64,000 nt of DNA from Microbacterium luteum. Its GTDB lineage: Bacteria; Actinomycetota; Actinomycetes; Actinomycetales; Microbacteriaceae. Below are positions 35,290 through 45,225 of the stretch, piece after piece; within the stretch, counting starts at the first letter, position 1; the number at the start of each line of letters is the position of its first letter. Where the stretch lies: assembly GCF_015277875.1 (NCBI RefSeq), contig NZ_CP063814.1:3456444-3520443 (forward strand), given 5' to 3'. The notes below the pieces were generated by a model. It did no database searches and had not been told where the DNA came from. It was given only the letters and a program-made list of their open reading frames with translations. The translations under genes were made by a program, and so were the position numbers.

Positions 35290-35919
35290 TCAGGCGTCGC
35301 CGATGCGGCGGACAAGGAACGCGCTGATCGGCTGGGTGAGGAAGAGCAGGAACAGGGCGGAGTAGCCGATCACCGGCACCACGAGCGCGACGGCGAGCGC
35401 CACGAGGAAGAGCGCCGTAATCACCCAACCCGTCACGAGACCGCGGCGCAGGTCGTCCTTCGACTCCGAGTGCAGCATCGGATGCCGCGCCAGATACACC
35501 CGGGTCAGGTTCAGCACGATGGAGGTCACCGCGAGAGACCCGATGTAGATGGTCTCCTGGAGCGGATCGTCGTCGAAGGCCGTCGTTATCGCCGTCGCCA
35601 CCGGCAGCCAGACGATCGTGAACATCCACGCCACCGACAGCCAGAGCAGCGACGAGTCGACGCTGTCCACGCGCTTGAACAGCCGGTGATGCGTGATCCA
35701 GAAGTTCGCGATCAGCACGAAGCTCAGCGCGAAGGTGACCAGAGCCGACCACTCCTCACGCAGCCACGTCTCCACGGAGCCGGATCCCGCGCCGGCATCG
35801 CTGACGCTCTCCATGAGCGGCAGGATGAGGAGGGTCATGGCGATGGCCACGACCGCATCGGTGAACGCCTTCAGCCGCTCCGCCGTCGGAAGTCCGACCG
35901 GTTCCCGTGTGCCCGCCAT
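35290..35919 (-). CDS. TMEM175-like (DUF1211) membrane protein
   Basis: A 209-aa protein with six hydrophobic segments. The first contains FTDAVVAIAMTLLILPL, matching the F-(S/T)-D selectivity motif of the TMEM175 potassium channel family; the second group begins FVLIANFWITHHRLF. I chose the ATG at 35919, since the longer frame runs into the end of the preceding sulfatase gene and has a non-membrane, Arg-rich extension. It follows that sulfatase by 31 bp on the same strand, so co-transcription is possible. Confidence 0.82.
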   Translation of the reverse strand: MAGTREPVGLPTAERLKAFTDAVVAIAMTLLILPLMESVSDAGAGSGSVETWLREEWSALVTFALSFVLIANFWITHHRLFKRVDSVDSSLLWLSVAWMFTIVWLPVATAITTAFDDDPLQETIYIGSLAVTSIVLNLTRVYLARHPMLHSESKDDLRRGLVTGWVITALFLVALAVALVVPVIGYSALFLLFLTQPISAFLVRRIGDA

Positions 35920-35950
35920 GCCCACACGGTAGCGCCCCGTCAGCCGATCG

Positions 35951-37348
35951 TCACAGCGAAGGCTCGGACGGATGGGGGACATCCGCAACGGCGCGCTGCC
36001 CGTGACGCAACCGGCTCCTCATCTCGACAAAGACCTCTGCGTAAGCCTGATCGTGGGCGACGTTGCGAAGCTCCTGTGGGTCTTCGGCGAGGTCGAACAG
36101 CTCCCACTCCCCGGGGTAGGTGAACGGTCCGGTTCCCGCGAGGCCGAGCCCGTCGTTGTAGTAGTAGACGATCTTGTAGCGCTCCGTTCGGTATCCGTAG
36201 TGCGCGGGGGCGCGGTGGAACACGTCGTCGTGTTCCCAGTACCGGTAGTAGAACCCGTCGGGCCGGTCGGAGGTCGACGCCATCCGCTCGAGGAAGCTGC
36301 GTCCCTGCATCCGCTCGGGCGCCGCCACGCCGGCGGCGTCCAGAAGGGTCTGCGCGACATCGACGTTCGTGACGATGCCGTCGTACGATCCCGCCGCCAG
36401 GCGCGCGGGATAGCTCAGGATCATCGGCATGCGAATCGACTCCTCGTACATGAGGCGCTTGTCGAACCAACCGTGATCACCGAGAAAGAATCCCTGGTCG
36501 GATGCGTACATCATCACGGTGTCGTCGAACGCGCCGCGCGCGCGCAGCCAGTCGGTCACGCGACCGACGTTCTCATCCACCGCCGCGACGCAGCGGAGGT
36601 AATCCTCCATGTAGCGCTGGTACTTCCAGAGCGCCTCCTCCTCGTAGGTCATCCCGACCGGCGGATCGACCTTCAGGTCTTCGGCGTTGAGATGCTCGGC
36701 TATCCGCATTGCTGCGCGGCGGGCCGACGACGTGCGGGTGCTGTAGTCGTCGTCCCACGTCGCCGGGACCGGGATGGGGTCGCTGTAGAGCTCAGCGTGG
36801 CGCGGCGCAGGCTGCCATGGCCGATGAGGTGCCTTGTGCCAGATGAGCACGCACCACGGTGCGTCGCCCTCGAGCGACTCCAGCCACCCCAGCGCGAGAT
36901 CGGTGATGACGTCGGTCGCATACCCGGGCTCGATCCGCAGTCCGTCCTCGCTGAGGAACCGCGGGTCGTGGTACTCGCCCTGCTCGATGAGCACATCCCA
37001 GTAGTCGAAGCCCTGCGGATCGTGACCCTCCCCGTCGCCCATGTGCCACTTGCCGACCATGGCGGTGCGGTAGCCCGCGGCCTTGAGCGTCGACACGAAG
37101 GTCGGCTGGCCCGCGTCGATCGGCGTCACCAGCGTCGTCACCCCGTTGACGTGGCTGTAGGTGCCCGTGAGGATGGACGCTCGACTCGGCGAGCACAGCG
37201 AGTTCGTCGCGAAGCAGTTGTCGAACCGGACGCCGTGGTCGGCCAACTCGTCGATGCGCGGGGTGCGGTTGACCACCGATCCGTACGCGCCGATCGCGTG
37301 TGCTGCGTGGTCGTCAGTGAGGATCACGCAGATGTTGGGGCGCGTCAC
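35951..37348 (-). CDS. type I sulfatase (CxPxR active site)
   Basis: A 465-aa alkaline-phosphatase-superfamily sulfatase. The metal-binding start is PNICVILTDDHAAHAIGAYG and the formylglycine motif is CSPSR in NSLCSPSRASILTGTY, near residue 52. KWHMGD and the later ASDQGFFLGDHGWFDKRL complete the site. No signal peptide, so it acts in the cytoplasm. Its ATG overlaps the end of the preceding sulfatase (37345-37348). No formylglycine-generating enzyme gene is in this window. Confidence 0.9.
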   Translation of the reverse strand: MTRPNICVILTDDHAAHAIGAYGSVVNRTPRIDELADHGVRFDNCFATNSLCSPSRASILTGTYSHVNGVTTLVTPIDAGQPTFVSTLKAAGYRTAMVGKWHMGDGEGHDPQGFDYWDVLIEQGEYHDPRFLSEDGLRIEPGYATDVITDLALGWLESLEGDAPWCVLIWHKAPHRPWQPAPRHAELYSDPIPVPATWDDDYSTRTSSARRAAMRIAEHLNAEDLKVDPPVGMTYEEEALWKYQRYMEDYLRCVAAVDENVGRVTDWLRARGAFDDTVMMYASDQGFFLGDHGWFDKRLMYEESIRMPMILSYPARLAAGSYDGIVTNVDVAQTLLDAAGVAAPERMQGRSFLERMASTSDRPDGFYYRYWEHDDVFHRAPAHYGYRTERYKIVYYYNDGLGLAGTGPFTYPGEWELFDLAEDPQELRNVAHDQAYAEVFVEMRSRLRHGQRAVADVPHPSEPSL

Positions 37349-38862
37349 GAGACGGGGGCCCCCGCCGACGGCGCCTGGTACGTCGTCTCATCCAGACCGG
37401 ACTGAGTGGGATCGTAGTCGACTTCTCCGACGTCGTACATGGTCGTCATCCAGTGGTAGAAGTTGTCGCCCCGCTCGCGCAGCGCGACATAGAGCCGCCG
37501 CATCATGCGCCCGCGCACCTCCGCCATCTCCGGATGCGCGTACACGTTGATCAACTCGTCGGGGTCGACCTGCAGGTCGTAGAGCTCATTGACCGAGTCG
37601 GGGTTCACGACGAGCTTGTAGCGGCGCTCGCGCAGCATGCGCTGCGGATAGGGGAAGTGGTGTCCGTGGAACTCGCACACGATCTCCTCGGGCCACTCCG
37701 GGCTCTCGCCGTGCACCAGCGGGAGCAGACTGCGCGAGTCCACCGCGGGCGACGGATCGATGCCGGCGATGTCGAGGATCGTCGCCGTCGCATCGACGAG
37801 CGAGACGAACTCCCCGCGCACCTGACCCGCGGGCGCCCCCGGCACGCGCACGATTCCCGGCGTGCGGTAGATGTCCTCGTACATCGCCGGACCCTTGTCG
37901 TGCAGGCGGTGCGCACCCGTGAACTCGCCGTGGTCGCACGTGAAGAACACGGCTGTGTCGTCGACGAGCCCGAGCCGGCGCAGCGCATCCATCACCCGCC
38001 CGATCTGCTGATCGATGAGGGCGACGTATCCCCAGTAGACCGCGATCAGCTTGCGGGTGACCTCGATGGGCATGGTGTCGAAGGTCCAGTGGGCGCTGTA
38101 GTTGCGCTGCACCGGGGGCTTTCCCTCGAACGTCTCGATCACGGACTTGGGCAGCTCGACGTCGGCGGGATCGAACATGTCGAAGAACTCGTCGGGCACG
38201 ATGTAGGGCAGGTGCGGGCCGAAGAAGCTCAGCTCGAGGAAGAACGGCGTGCCGTCGCGATCGACGTCGGCCGCATAGCGTTCGAGCAGCTCGATCGTGC
38301 GCGTCGCGAGGTAGTACTCGAACGTCGCCTCCACCGGCTGGTGGAGCCGGGCAGCCAGCAGGTTGCCCGGCCCACCGTTGGGCAGCGTGCCGCGGATGCG
38401 GTCGCTGATCGCGTAGGGCGGAAGGTTCCGCTCACGCAGGAAGCCGAGATAGTCCTCGTTGTCGACCGGATTGTGCCACCCGGGAAGATCCGGACCGTCG
38501 AACCCGAAGTCCGCGGCGTTCTTCTCCGTGCCGGCGTGCCACTTGCCGACGAGACCGGTGTTGTACCCCTTCTCGCGCAGCGCCTCCACGAACGTGAACG
38601 TTCCCGGGGTGATGTCCTCGAGATATCCCACGTTGCGCTCGTGGTTGGCGAGCACGCGGTGACGGAACGGCGCCTGCCCGGTGAGCAGGCTCGCCCGCGC
38701 GGGGGTGCAGATGGCGGTGGGTGTGTACCAGCTGTCGAATCGCGTGCCGGTCGCGGCGAGCTCATCGAGCACCGGCGTCGCCGCGAGGGCGTTGCCGTAC
38801 GAGCCGAGGGTGTCGGCCCGATGCTGGTCGGTCATCAGGAAGAGGATGTTTCTCGGCGCCAT
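37345..38862 (-). CDS. type I sulfatase (CTPAR active site)
   Basis: A 505-aa sulfatase from the ATG at 38862 (MAPRNILFLMTDQHRADTLG). The formylglycine motif is CTPAR in AICTPARASLLTG, followed by KWHAG and FFTCDHGEFTGAHRLHDKG. It differs enough from its neighbour that the two should have different substrates. No export signal; the substrate would be imported by the ABC transporter encoded upstream in the same operon. It starts seven bases after the binding-protein gene. Confidence 0.9.
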   Translation of the reverse strand: MAPRNILFLMTDQHRADTLGSYGNALAATPVLDELAATGTRFDSWYTPTAICTPARASLLTGQAPFRHRVLANHERNVGYLEDITPGTFTFVEALREKGYNTGLVGKWHAGTEKNAADFGFDGPDLPGWHNPVDNEDYLGFLRERNLPPYAISDRIRGTLPNGGPGNLLAARLHQPVEATFEYYLATRTIELLERYAADVDRDGTPFFLELSFFGPHLPYIVPDEFFDMFDPADVELPKSVIETFEGKPPVQRNYSAHWTFDTMPIEVTRKLIAVYWGYVALIDQQIGRVMDALRRLGLVDDTAVFFTCDHGEFTGAHRLHDKGPAMYEDIYRTPGIVRVPGAPAGQVRGEFVSLVDATATILDIAGIDPSPAVDSRSLLPLVHGESPEWPEEIVCEFHGHHFPYPQRMLRERRYKLVVNPDSVNELYDLQVDPDELINVYAHPEMAEVRGRMMRRLYVALRERGDNFYHWMTTMYDVGEVDYDPTQSGLDETTYQAPSAGAPVS

Positions 38863-38869
38863 GTTCGTC

Positions 38870-39889
38870 TTACTCGCCCGCCTCGACGAACATCTCACCC
38901 GTGTAGAACTCCGCCGGCTCGACCGGTTCGCTGAGCTTGCCCGACTCCACGAAGTAGTCGACCATGCCGTTCAGCCACGAGTCGACCGTGCCGTCGAGGG
39001 TGAGCGAGTCGAGCTCCTCGAGCGAGAGCACCTTGTTGTTGGATGCGTCCGCCGCGACGTCCTCTTCGGCGAGCGCGTTGTAGGCCGCGGTCAGCGCGAT
39101 GGCCTCTTCGGGGTTCTCGTAGCGGAAGACCATCGCATCCCGCAGCGCCTGCAGCACCCGCTCCACCTTCTCGGGCTCGTTCTCCAGCACGTCGTTCCCC
39201 GCGACGAACGCCGTCGGGAAGGCCACGGTGTCTTCGAAGTCGGAGTTCTCGGCGAGCTCGACAAGATCGGGCACCTGCTCCTTCACGGTCGCGAGCGCGG
39301 GGTACCACAGGCCCGCCGCATCCACCTGACCCGACGACAGCGCCGCGACGATCGCCGACGGCTCCATCGGCACGAGCTCCACGTCGTCCTTGGTCATGCC
39401 CGCCTCGGCGAGCGCGAGCGTGAGGATCATGTCGCCCGAGGTGCCCTCCGGCACCGCGACGGTCTTGCCGGCGAGCTCCTCGATGCTGTCGATGCCGGGC
39501 TGGGCGACCACGCGGTCGGACTGGCCCAGGGTGTTCATCGCGATGATCTTCGCCTCGCCGCTGGCCGGCAGCCAGAACGCGCCCGGGCCGATGTAGCCGA
39601 AGTCCAAGTCGCCGGTGCCGAGTGCCTGGATCTGCAGGGGACCGTTGGTGAACGACGGTGTCTCGACCTCGAGTCCGTGATCCTCCCAGTAGCCCTGATC
39701 GTCGGCGATGGCCAGCAGGCTGGTGCCGTTGAAGTCGGGGATGTAGCCGAAGTTGACGCTGATGACCTCTTCTTCGGCCCCCGCCTGCTCAGAGCCGGCG
39801 GTCGTGGAACCCGAGGCGCATCCGCCCAGTGCCAGAGCAGCGGTCACGCCGAGGGCCACGGTGCCCGCGAGTGTCGTGTGCTTTCTCAT
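38870..39889 (-). CDS. ABC transporter substrate-binding lipoprotein (nitrate/sulfonate/taurine type)
   Basis: A 339-aa lipoprotein with the lipobox LGGC at C24 and an NMT1/SsuA-like fold: VNFGYIPDFNGTSLLAIADDQGYWEDHGLEVE at the start of the mature domain and GDLDFGYIGPGAFW. It would deliver a sulfonate- or sulfate-ester-like compound to the permease and ATPase encoded upstream. Gap to the ATPase gene is 20 bp. Confidence 0.88.
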   Translation of the reverse strand: MRKHTTLAGTVALGVTAALALGGCASGSTTAGSEQAGAEEEVISVNFGYIPDFNGTSLLAIADDQGYWEDHGLEVETPSFTNGPLQIQALGTGDLDFGYIGPGAFWLPASGEAKIIAMNTLGQSDRVVAQPGIDSIEELAGKTVAVPEGTSGDMILTLALAEAGMTKDDVELVPMEPSAIVAALSSGQVDAAGLWYPALATVKEQVPDLVELAENSDFEDTVAFPTAFVAGNDVLENEPEKVERVLQALRDAMVFRYENPEEAIALTAAYNALAEEDVAADASNNKVLSLEELDSLTLDGTVDSWLNGMVDYFVESGKLSEPVEPAEFYTGEMFVEAGE

Positions 39890-39909
39890 TGCTGTGATCT
39901 CCTTGATCG

Positions 39910-40728
39910 TCAGGCCGACCGGGTCGCGGTCGACGAGGTCCCGGACTCACCGGGGGTCTGGTGGTAGACGGCGTGCCACACGCGGTTGCGCAGCTCGGCG
40001 AACTCCGGGCTCAGGCGCGCCTCTTCGGTTCGCGGATAGGGAAGGTCGACGTCGACGACGTCGAACAGGCGTCCGGGTCGCGCCGCCATGACGATGACGC
40101 GGTTGGCGAGGAAGACGGCCTCGTCGACGTCGTGCGTGATGAACATGACCGTGCGCTTCTCCTTGCTCCACGTGTCGAGGAGCTGCTCCTGAAGGCGCAC
40201 CCGGGTGAGCGCGTCGAGCGCGCCGAACGGCTCATCCATCAGCAGGATCGACGGGTTCACCGCATAGGCGCGGGCGATGGCGCAGCGCTGCTTCATGCCC
40301 CCGGAGAGCATCTTCGGCAGCGCGTCCGCGAACTGCTGCAGGCCGACCATCTCGATGAAGTGCTCGGCCCGCTCGCGGCGCTCCCGCTTCGGAACGCCCG
40401 CGACCTTCAGGCCGAACTCGACGTTCTTGCGCACGCTCAGCCACGGGAAGAGCGCGTACTGCTGGAAGATCACCCCGCGTTCAGGCCCGGGTCCTGACAC
40501 CGAGCGCCCATCGACCAGGGCCTCACCGCCGCTCGGCTCCTCGAGCCCGGCGAGGATGTTCATGAGAGTCGACTTGCCGCATCCGGACGGTCCGACGACC
40601 GTGACGAACTCGTTGTCGGCGATGTCGAGACTGACCCGGTCGAGGGCGACGAAGTCCTCGCCCTTGAGCGGGAAGGTCTTGCTGACCTCCCTCACGGAGA
40701 TCTTGGCGGTCGTGGTTGCCGTGCTCAT
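39910..40728 (-). CDS. ABC transporter ATPase (SsuB/TauB type)
   Basis: A 272-aa ATPase from the ATG at 40728 ([19 protein letters not shown]). Walker [10 protein letters not shown], signature LSGGMKQR, Walker B ILLMDEP and the H-loop ITHDVDEA are all present. The frame is open much further upstream, but that part is antisense-like and overlaps the permease. The ATG overlaps the permease stop by four bases. Confidence 0.92.
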   Translation of the reverse strand: MSTATTTAKISVREVSKTFPLKGEDFVALDRVSLDIADNEFVTVVGPSGCGKSTLMNILAGLEEPSGGEALVDGRSVSGPGPERGVIFQQYALFPWLSVRKNVEFGLKVAGVPKRERRERAEHFIEMVGLQQFADALPKMLSGGMKQRCAIARAYAVNPSILLMDEPFGALDALTRVRLQEQLLDTWSKEKRTVMFITHDVDEAVFLANRVIVMAARPGRLFDVVDVDLPYPRTEEARLSPEFAELRNRVWHAVYHQTPGESGTSSTATRSA

Positions 40729-41582
40729 CGTCGCTCCTGCCATCCGGTCAGCTTCGTCTCGGCGAACAGGAGCAGACGGTCCATCACCAAGCCGAGGATT
40801 CCGATCACGACGATGCCGACGAAGATCGTCGCCAGGTCGTAGTAGATCTGCGCCTCCTGCATGCGGCGGCCGAGACCGGCCTGCGCCGCGAGCAGTTCGG
40901 CCGCGACCAGCGTCGCCCAGGCGGATCCGAGCCCGACGCGCATCCCGACGAGGATGAACGGGGTCGAGGCGGGCACGACGACGCGGGCGAAGATCGTGCC
41001 GTCCTTGGCGCCCAGCACGCGGGCGGCGTTGATGAGCGTGCGGTCGACGCTCACGACGCCCTGGTACGTGGAGATCACGCACGCGAGGTACGCGGCGAGG
41101 AAGATCACCACGATCTTGGGGATCTCGCCGATTCCGAGCAGCACCAGCACGAGGGGCAGCAGCGCGAGCGGCGGGATCGTGCGGAAGAACTGGATCCACG
41201 GCTCGAACAGTCCGCGAGCGACCGTGTACCAGCCCATGAGGAAACCGACGGGGATCGCGACCGCCGATCCGAGCAGGAACCCGCTGAGCACGCGGCCGAG
41301 GCTCGCGAGGATGTCCTCCTGGAGGATGCCCGCACTCCACAGCTGCGCGGCGCGCTCGACGACCTCGGGCGGGGTGGGCAGCTGGAATCCCGAGAGGGCC
41401 AGAACCCACCAGATGCCGATCCCGCCGACGATCGAGATCGCGTTGAGGATGATCAGCTTCGTTCGCTTGCCGAGGCGCCGACGCTGCGGGCGGCCCGCTC
41501 CGGTGGGCACCGCGAGCGCGGTGGTGGCGTTGCCGCCGGAGGCGACGGCGCGGTCGGCGGCCTGCTCCTGCGCATCGGTCAT
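40725..41582 (-). CDS. ABC transporter permease (SsuC/TauC type)
   Basis: A 285-aa permease with about six transmembrane segments and the EAA-like loop ([22 protein letters not shown]). I chose the ATG at 41582 (MTDAQEQ) because GGAGG lies eight bases upstream; two other ATGs lie within the preceding 15 bases. It is the first structural gene after the ROK regulator. Confidence 0.9.
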   Translation of the reverse strand: MTDAQEQAADRAVASGGNATTALAVPTGAGRPQRRRLGKRTKLIILNAISIVGGIGIWWVLALSGFQLPTPPEVVERAAQLWSAGILQEDILASLGRVLSGFLLGSAVAIPVGFLMGWYTVARGLFEPWIQFFRTIPPLALLPLVLVLLGIGEIPKIVVIFLAAYLACVISTYQGVVSVDRTLINAARVLGAKDGTIFARVVVPASTPFILVGMRVGLGSAWATLVAAELLAAQAGLGRRMQEAQIYYDLATIFVGIVVIGILGLVMDRLLLFAETKLTGWQERR

Positions 41583-41628
41583 CTTCATCGCCTCCATCGG
41601 GAGCCTCGGTCTGGTCGGGGAGAGGGGG

Positions 41629-42861
41629 TCACGGTGCGCTCCTTTGCTGTGACACAGGGGATGAGTGGCCCGACGGCTCGGGATAGCCGGCGAGAAGCGG
41701 GGACTGGTGGAAGATCGCGGCGATCGCACCGAGCGCTCCATCGGTGTCGCGAAGCTGCCCGGGTCGCACGATGTGAGGCTGGTCGGTGGGGATCGAGTAC
41801 ACCTCGTAGCGCAGGGTGGCCGCCGCCTGCTCGATGATCACGGGGGCGGCGTGGACGATCTCGCCACCGATGACCACCTCCCGCGGATTGAGGGTCATCG
41901 CGACACCGCCGAGCACGTGCCCGATGGTCGTGCCCACCTGGCGCACCACGCGGTCGACGACGGGGTCGCCCTTGGCGACGGCGCGGCCCAGCGCCTCGAT
42001 GCTGTCGACGTCGGCTCCCGCGTCGCGGCACGCACGCAGGATGGCGGACGCGGACGCGACCGTCTCGAGGCATCCCCGCTTGCCGCACCGGCACGGGATG
42101 CCCTGCGGGTCGGCGGTGATGTGGCCGATCTCGCCGGCGAAGCCGCGTGATCCGGTGACCAGCCTTCCCGCGACGACCAGCCCGCCGCCGACGCCGTCGG
42201 ACAGGCGCAGGTACACGAGATTGTCCACGGCGTCGGGGCCGGCGATCGCCTCGGCGAGGGCGGCTAGGCGCGTGTTGTTGTCGACGACGACGGGCGCCCC
42301 GAACCTCGTCGAGAAGGCGACGTCGACCCCGACGGGTGCCGGCAGCTTCTTCCAGCTGACAGCCGGGACCTCGCCGTTGGTATTCGTGTACGGCCCGGGC
42401 ACACCGATGCCGATGCCCTGCAGCGCGCCGAAGTGCACCCCGGTCTCGTCGCTCATGCGCTGGATGAGGGCGAAGGCGCGCTCGATCCGCTCCTCCCAGG
42501 GCGTGTCCTCGGGGTACCGGTCGACGGCCTGCGCGATCACGTCGTGCGACGCATCGGCGGCTGCCACGTGCACCCGGCGGTGGCCGAAGTCGACGCCGAG
42601 GAATTGACCGGAGGCGGGGTCAAGGGCGAGGCGCTCCGCCGGTCGCCCGCTGCCGGACCGCGTCGCCGCGTCGGTGTCGGCGACGACGATCGCGCCGCGA
42701 CGCAGGAGTTCGGAACCGATCTCCGACAACGTCGTGCGCGACAGGCCCGTGCGCCGCGCAAGCTCGTTGCGGCTGAGCGCACCGTGGGTGCGGAGCGCGC
42801 TGAGAACGCGCTCCTCGTGGGTGCGTCGCACCAGGGCGTGGACACCGGTCGCCGTCGACAT
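41629..42861 (-). CDS. ROK-family transcriptional repressor
   Basis: About 410 aa. An N-terminal helix-turn-helix ([22 protein letters not shown]) precedes the ROK sugar-kinase fold with [10 protein letters not shown] (phosphate loop) and the zinc motif [10 protein letters not shown] near residue 255. Start: the ATG at 42861 gives [13 protein letters not shown]; a GTG 13 codons earlier is also possible. It lies 46 bp upstream of the ABC permease on the same strand and probably controls the whole importer-sulfatase operon and itself. Confidence 0.88.
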   Translation of the reverse strand: MSTATGVHALVRRTHEERVLSALRTHGALSRNELARRTGLSRTTLSEIGSELLRRGAIVVADTDAATRSGSGRPAERLALDPASGQFLGVDFGHRRVHVAAADASHDVIAQAVDRYPEDTPWEERIERAFALIQRMSDETGVHFGALQGIGIGVPGPYTNTNGEVPAVSWKKLPAPVGVDVAFSTRFGAPVVVDNNTRLAALAEAIAGPDAVDNLVYLRLSDGVGGGLVVAGRLVTGSRGFAGEIGHITADPQGIPCRCGKRGCLETVASASAILRACRDAGADVDSIEALGRAVAKGDPVVDRVVRQVGTTIGHVLGGVAMTLNPREVVIGGEIVHAAPVIIEQAAATLRYEVYSIPTDQPHIVRPGQLRDTDGALGAIAAIFHQSPLLAGYPEPSGHSSPVSQQRSAP

Positions 42862-42885
42862 GAGAGCAACCGTGTCAGCGCCGAA

Positions 42886-42913
42886 TTTTTCCGTCAACAC
42901 TCCGACAGAAAAA
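42886..42913. promoter_or_regulatory. inverted-repeat operator candidate for the ROK repressor
   Basis: TTTTTCCGTC (42886-42895) and GACAGAAAAA (42904-42913) form a 9-of-10 inverted repeat with an 8-bp spacer, 25 bp upstream of the ROK start. T/A-rich arms around a GC centre resemble NagC/Mlc-type sites. A TTGACG, possibly a -35, lies inside it on the minus strand. Confidence 0.5.
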
Positions 42914-42949
42914 CTTGGTCATTCGGTCGACAGCCGACCGAACAGAGGG

Positions 42950-43351
42950 TCACACGGCGGCGGCCGGCCCCAATCCGAAGTGGGTGAGCTCGGCGTCGTC
43001 GAGCATCCGCGACCGGATGATGAACCGCTTGCCCGTCGGGCCCTCCACGCTGAAGCCGGCGCCACGGCCGGGCACCACGTCGATCGTGATGTGCGTGTAC
43101 TTCCAGTACTCGAACTGCGCCTCCGAGATGTAGACCTCGATGGGGTCGTCCAGGCCGACCTCGAGCGAGCCGAGATGCACGTCCGACGGGCCGGTCAGGA
43201 ACATCCCGACGGGGTAGCACATGGGTGCGCTGCCGTCGCAGCATCCACCCGACTGGTGGAACATCAGCGGGCCGTGGGTGGTCGTGAGCTCGCGCAGCAA
43301 CCCGGCGGCCTCATCCGTCACCGCGACCCGGCTGTACGTCGTGTCATCCAT
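42950..43351 (-). CDS. DUF779 protein linked to aldehyde dehydrogenase
   Basis: A 133-aa protein (MDDTTYSRVAVTDEAAGLL...). The core GPLMFHQSGGCCDGSAPMCYP is DUF779; the Cys pair plus a third Cys suggests a metal or redox site. DUF779 genes are commonly next to acetaldehyde-type dehydrogenases in actinobacteria and Proteobacteria, as here, but the function is not known. Confidence 0.88.
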   Translation of the reverse strand: MDDTTYSRVAVTDEAAGLLRELTTTHGPLMFHQSGGCCDGSAPMCYPVGMFLTGPSDVHLGSLEVGLDDPIEVYISEAQFEYWKYTHITIDVVPGRGAGFSVEGPTGKRFIIRSRMLDDAELTHFGLGPAAAV

Positions 43352-43584
43352 CGGTGCGTCCTCTCGTGCGTTTCGTCTCGCCTCCGGCTCGCTCAACGAC
43401 CGGGGGGAGCCGGGCTCGGTCAACGACCGGAAGGTGCCGCCGGGCTCGGTCCACGGCCGTCGGTGGCCGGGTGTTGGGGATGGGTGCGCCCTAACTCAGG
43501 GCCAGGGGGCTGGACGGGGCCGGAAGCGGCCCGCACCGCCCGCTCAGCCTGAGTCAGGGCACACCCGGGGGTGGCGAGGGTGGC
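43352..43584. repeat. intergenic REP-like repeats and an imperfect inverted repeat
   Basis: The first half has two or three copies of a CGGCTCG-TCAACGACCGG-like unit, similar to the element at 47717-47841. The second half has a 17-of-19 inverted repeat (43482-43500 and 43548-43566; GGGTG-GCCCT-ACTCAGG) around about 47 bp that contain a smaller palindrome. It resembles a REP/bulge hairpin. No gene is seen. Confidence 0.55.
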
Positions 43585-45135
43585 TCAGAAGAAGCCCATC
43601 GCGCCTTCGGCGTACGACACGAGCAGGTTCTTCGTCTGCTGATAGTGGTCGAGCATCTTCAGGTGGTTCTCGCGGCCGATCCCCGACTGCTTGTAGCCGC
43701 CGAAGGCGGCGTGGGCGGGGTACTGGTGATAGGTGTTCGTCCAGACGCGTCCGGCCTCGATGGCGCGGCCGGCCTTGTAGGCGATGTCACCCGAACGGCT
43801 CCACACCCCGGCACCGAGCCCGTAGAGGGTGTCGTTGGCGATCGAGATCGCGTCGTCGAAGTCGTCGAAGGACGTGACCGAGACGACCGGTCCGAAGATC
43901 TCCTCCTGGAAGATCCGCATGTCGTTGGTGCCCTCGAACACGGTCGGCGCCACGTAGTAGCCCTCGCTGAGGTCGCCGCCGAGGTCCACCCGCTCGCCGC
44001 CGGTGAGCAGCTTCGCACCGCCGGCCTTGCCGATGTCGATGTAGCTGAGGATCTTCTCCAGCTGATCGTTCGACGCCTGGGCGCCGATCATCGTGTCTGG
44101 GTCGAGCGGATTGCCCTGCTTGATCTTGCCGACCCGCTCCAGGCTGTCACCGAGGAACCGGTCGTAGATCGATCGCTGGATGAGCCCGCGCGACGGGCAC
44201 GTGCACACCTCGCCCTGGTTCAGCGCGAACATCGTGAAGCCCTCGAGCGCCTTGTCGTAGTAGGCGTCGTCGGTCTCGCGCGCGACGTCCTCGAAGAAGA
44301 CGTTCGCCGACTTCCCCCCGAGCTCGAGGGTCACCGGGATGAGGTTCTGCGAGGCGTACTGCATGATGAGGCGCCCGGTGGTGGTCTCGCCCGTGAACGC
44401 GACCTTGCGGATGCGCTTGTGCTGCGCGAGGGGGGCACCGGCTTCGATGCCGAACCCGTTGACGATGTTCACGACGCCCGCCGGCAGCAGGTCGCCGATG
44501 ATCTCGAACAGGAAGAGGATGCTCGCCGGGGTCTGCTCGGCGGGCTTCAGCACGACGCAGTTGCCGGCGGCGAGCGCCGGGGCGAGCTTCCACGTCGCCA
44601 TGAGGATCGGGAAGTTCCACGGGATGATCTGCCCGACCACGCCGAGCGGCTCATGGAAGTGATACGCCACGGTGTCATCGTCGAGCTGGCTGAGCGATCC
44701 CTCCTGAGCGCGCAGCACACCGGCGAAGTAGCGGAAGTGGTCGACAGCGAGCGGGATGTCGGCGGCGAGCGTCTCGCGCACCGGCTTGCCGTTCTCCCAC
44801 GTCTCGGCGACGGCGATCTTCTCGAGGTTCTCTTCGATGCGGTCGGCGATCTTGTTGAGGATGACGGCCCGGTCGGCGGGCGTGGTGCGCTTCCAGGATT
44901 CGAACGCCTTCCACGCCACCTCGACGGCCCGGTCGACGTCTTCGACGGTGCCCCGTCCGACCTCGCAGAACGGCTTGCCCGTGACCGGCGAGATGTTCTC
45001 GAAGTACTGCCCCTTGACCGGCTCGACGAACTCCCCGCCGATGTAGTGGCCGTAGCGTGCGCGATAGTCGGCGAGCGCTCCCCGCTGGCCCGGAGCCGCG
45101 TAGACGCTCGAGACGCCTTCTTCAACGATGGTCAT
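43585..45135 (-). CDS. NAD-dependent aldehyde dehydrogenase (ExaC/acetaldehyde type)
   Basis: A 516-aa ALDH from the ATG at 45135 ([19 protein letters not shown]), preceded by AAGGAGA. The catalytic Glu is in [14 protein letters not shown] and the Cys in [30 protein letters not shown] is the NAD-binding start. It belongs to the AldB/ExaC group, which oxidises acetaldehyde and related aldehydes. It follows its probable regulator by 90 bp on the same strand. Confidence 0.93.
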   Translation of the reverse strand: MTIVEEGVSSVYAAPGQRGALADYRARYGHYIGGEFVEPVKGQYFENISPVTGKPFCEVGRGTVEDVDRAVEVAWKAFESWKRTTPADRAVILNKIADRIEENLEKIAVAETWENGKPVRETLAADIPLAVDHFRYFAGVLRAQEGSLSQLDDDTVAYHFHEPLGVVGQIIPWNFPILMATWKLAPALAAGNCVVLKPAEQTPASILFLFEIIGDLLPAGVVNIVNGFGIEAGAPLAQHKRIRKVAFTGETTTGRLIMQYASQNLIPVTLELGGKSANVFFEDVARETDDAYYDKALEGFTMFALNQGEVCTCPSRGLIQRSIYDRFLGDSLERVGKIKQGNPLDPDTMIGAQASNDQLEKILSYIDIGKAGGAKLLTGGERVDLGGDLSEGYYVAPTVFEGTNDMRIFQEEIFGPVVSVTSFDDFDDAISIANDTLYGLGAGVWSRSGDIAYKAGRAIEAGRVWTNTYHQYPAHAAFGGYKQSGIGRENHLKMLDHYQQTKNLLVSYAEGAMGFF

Positions 45136-45225
45136 AGTCCTGTCTCCTTCGACTGGCTGCGCGACGAACACTGTCGCGCGATGCCGTCGACGCTAGGCGG
45201 CGCTACGTTGCATCCGGTTGCACCC

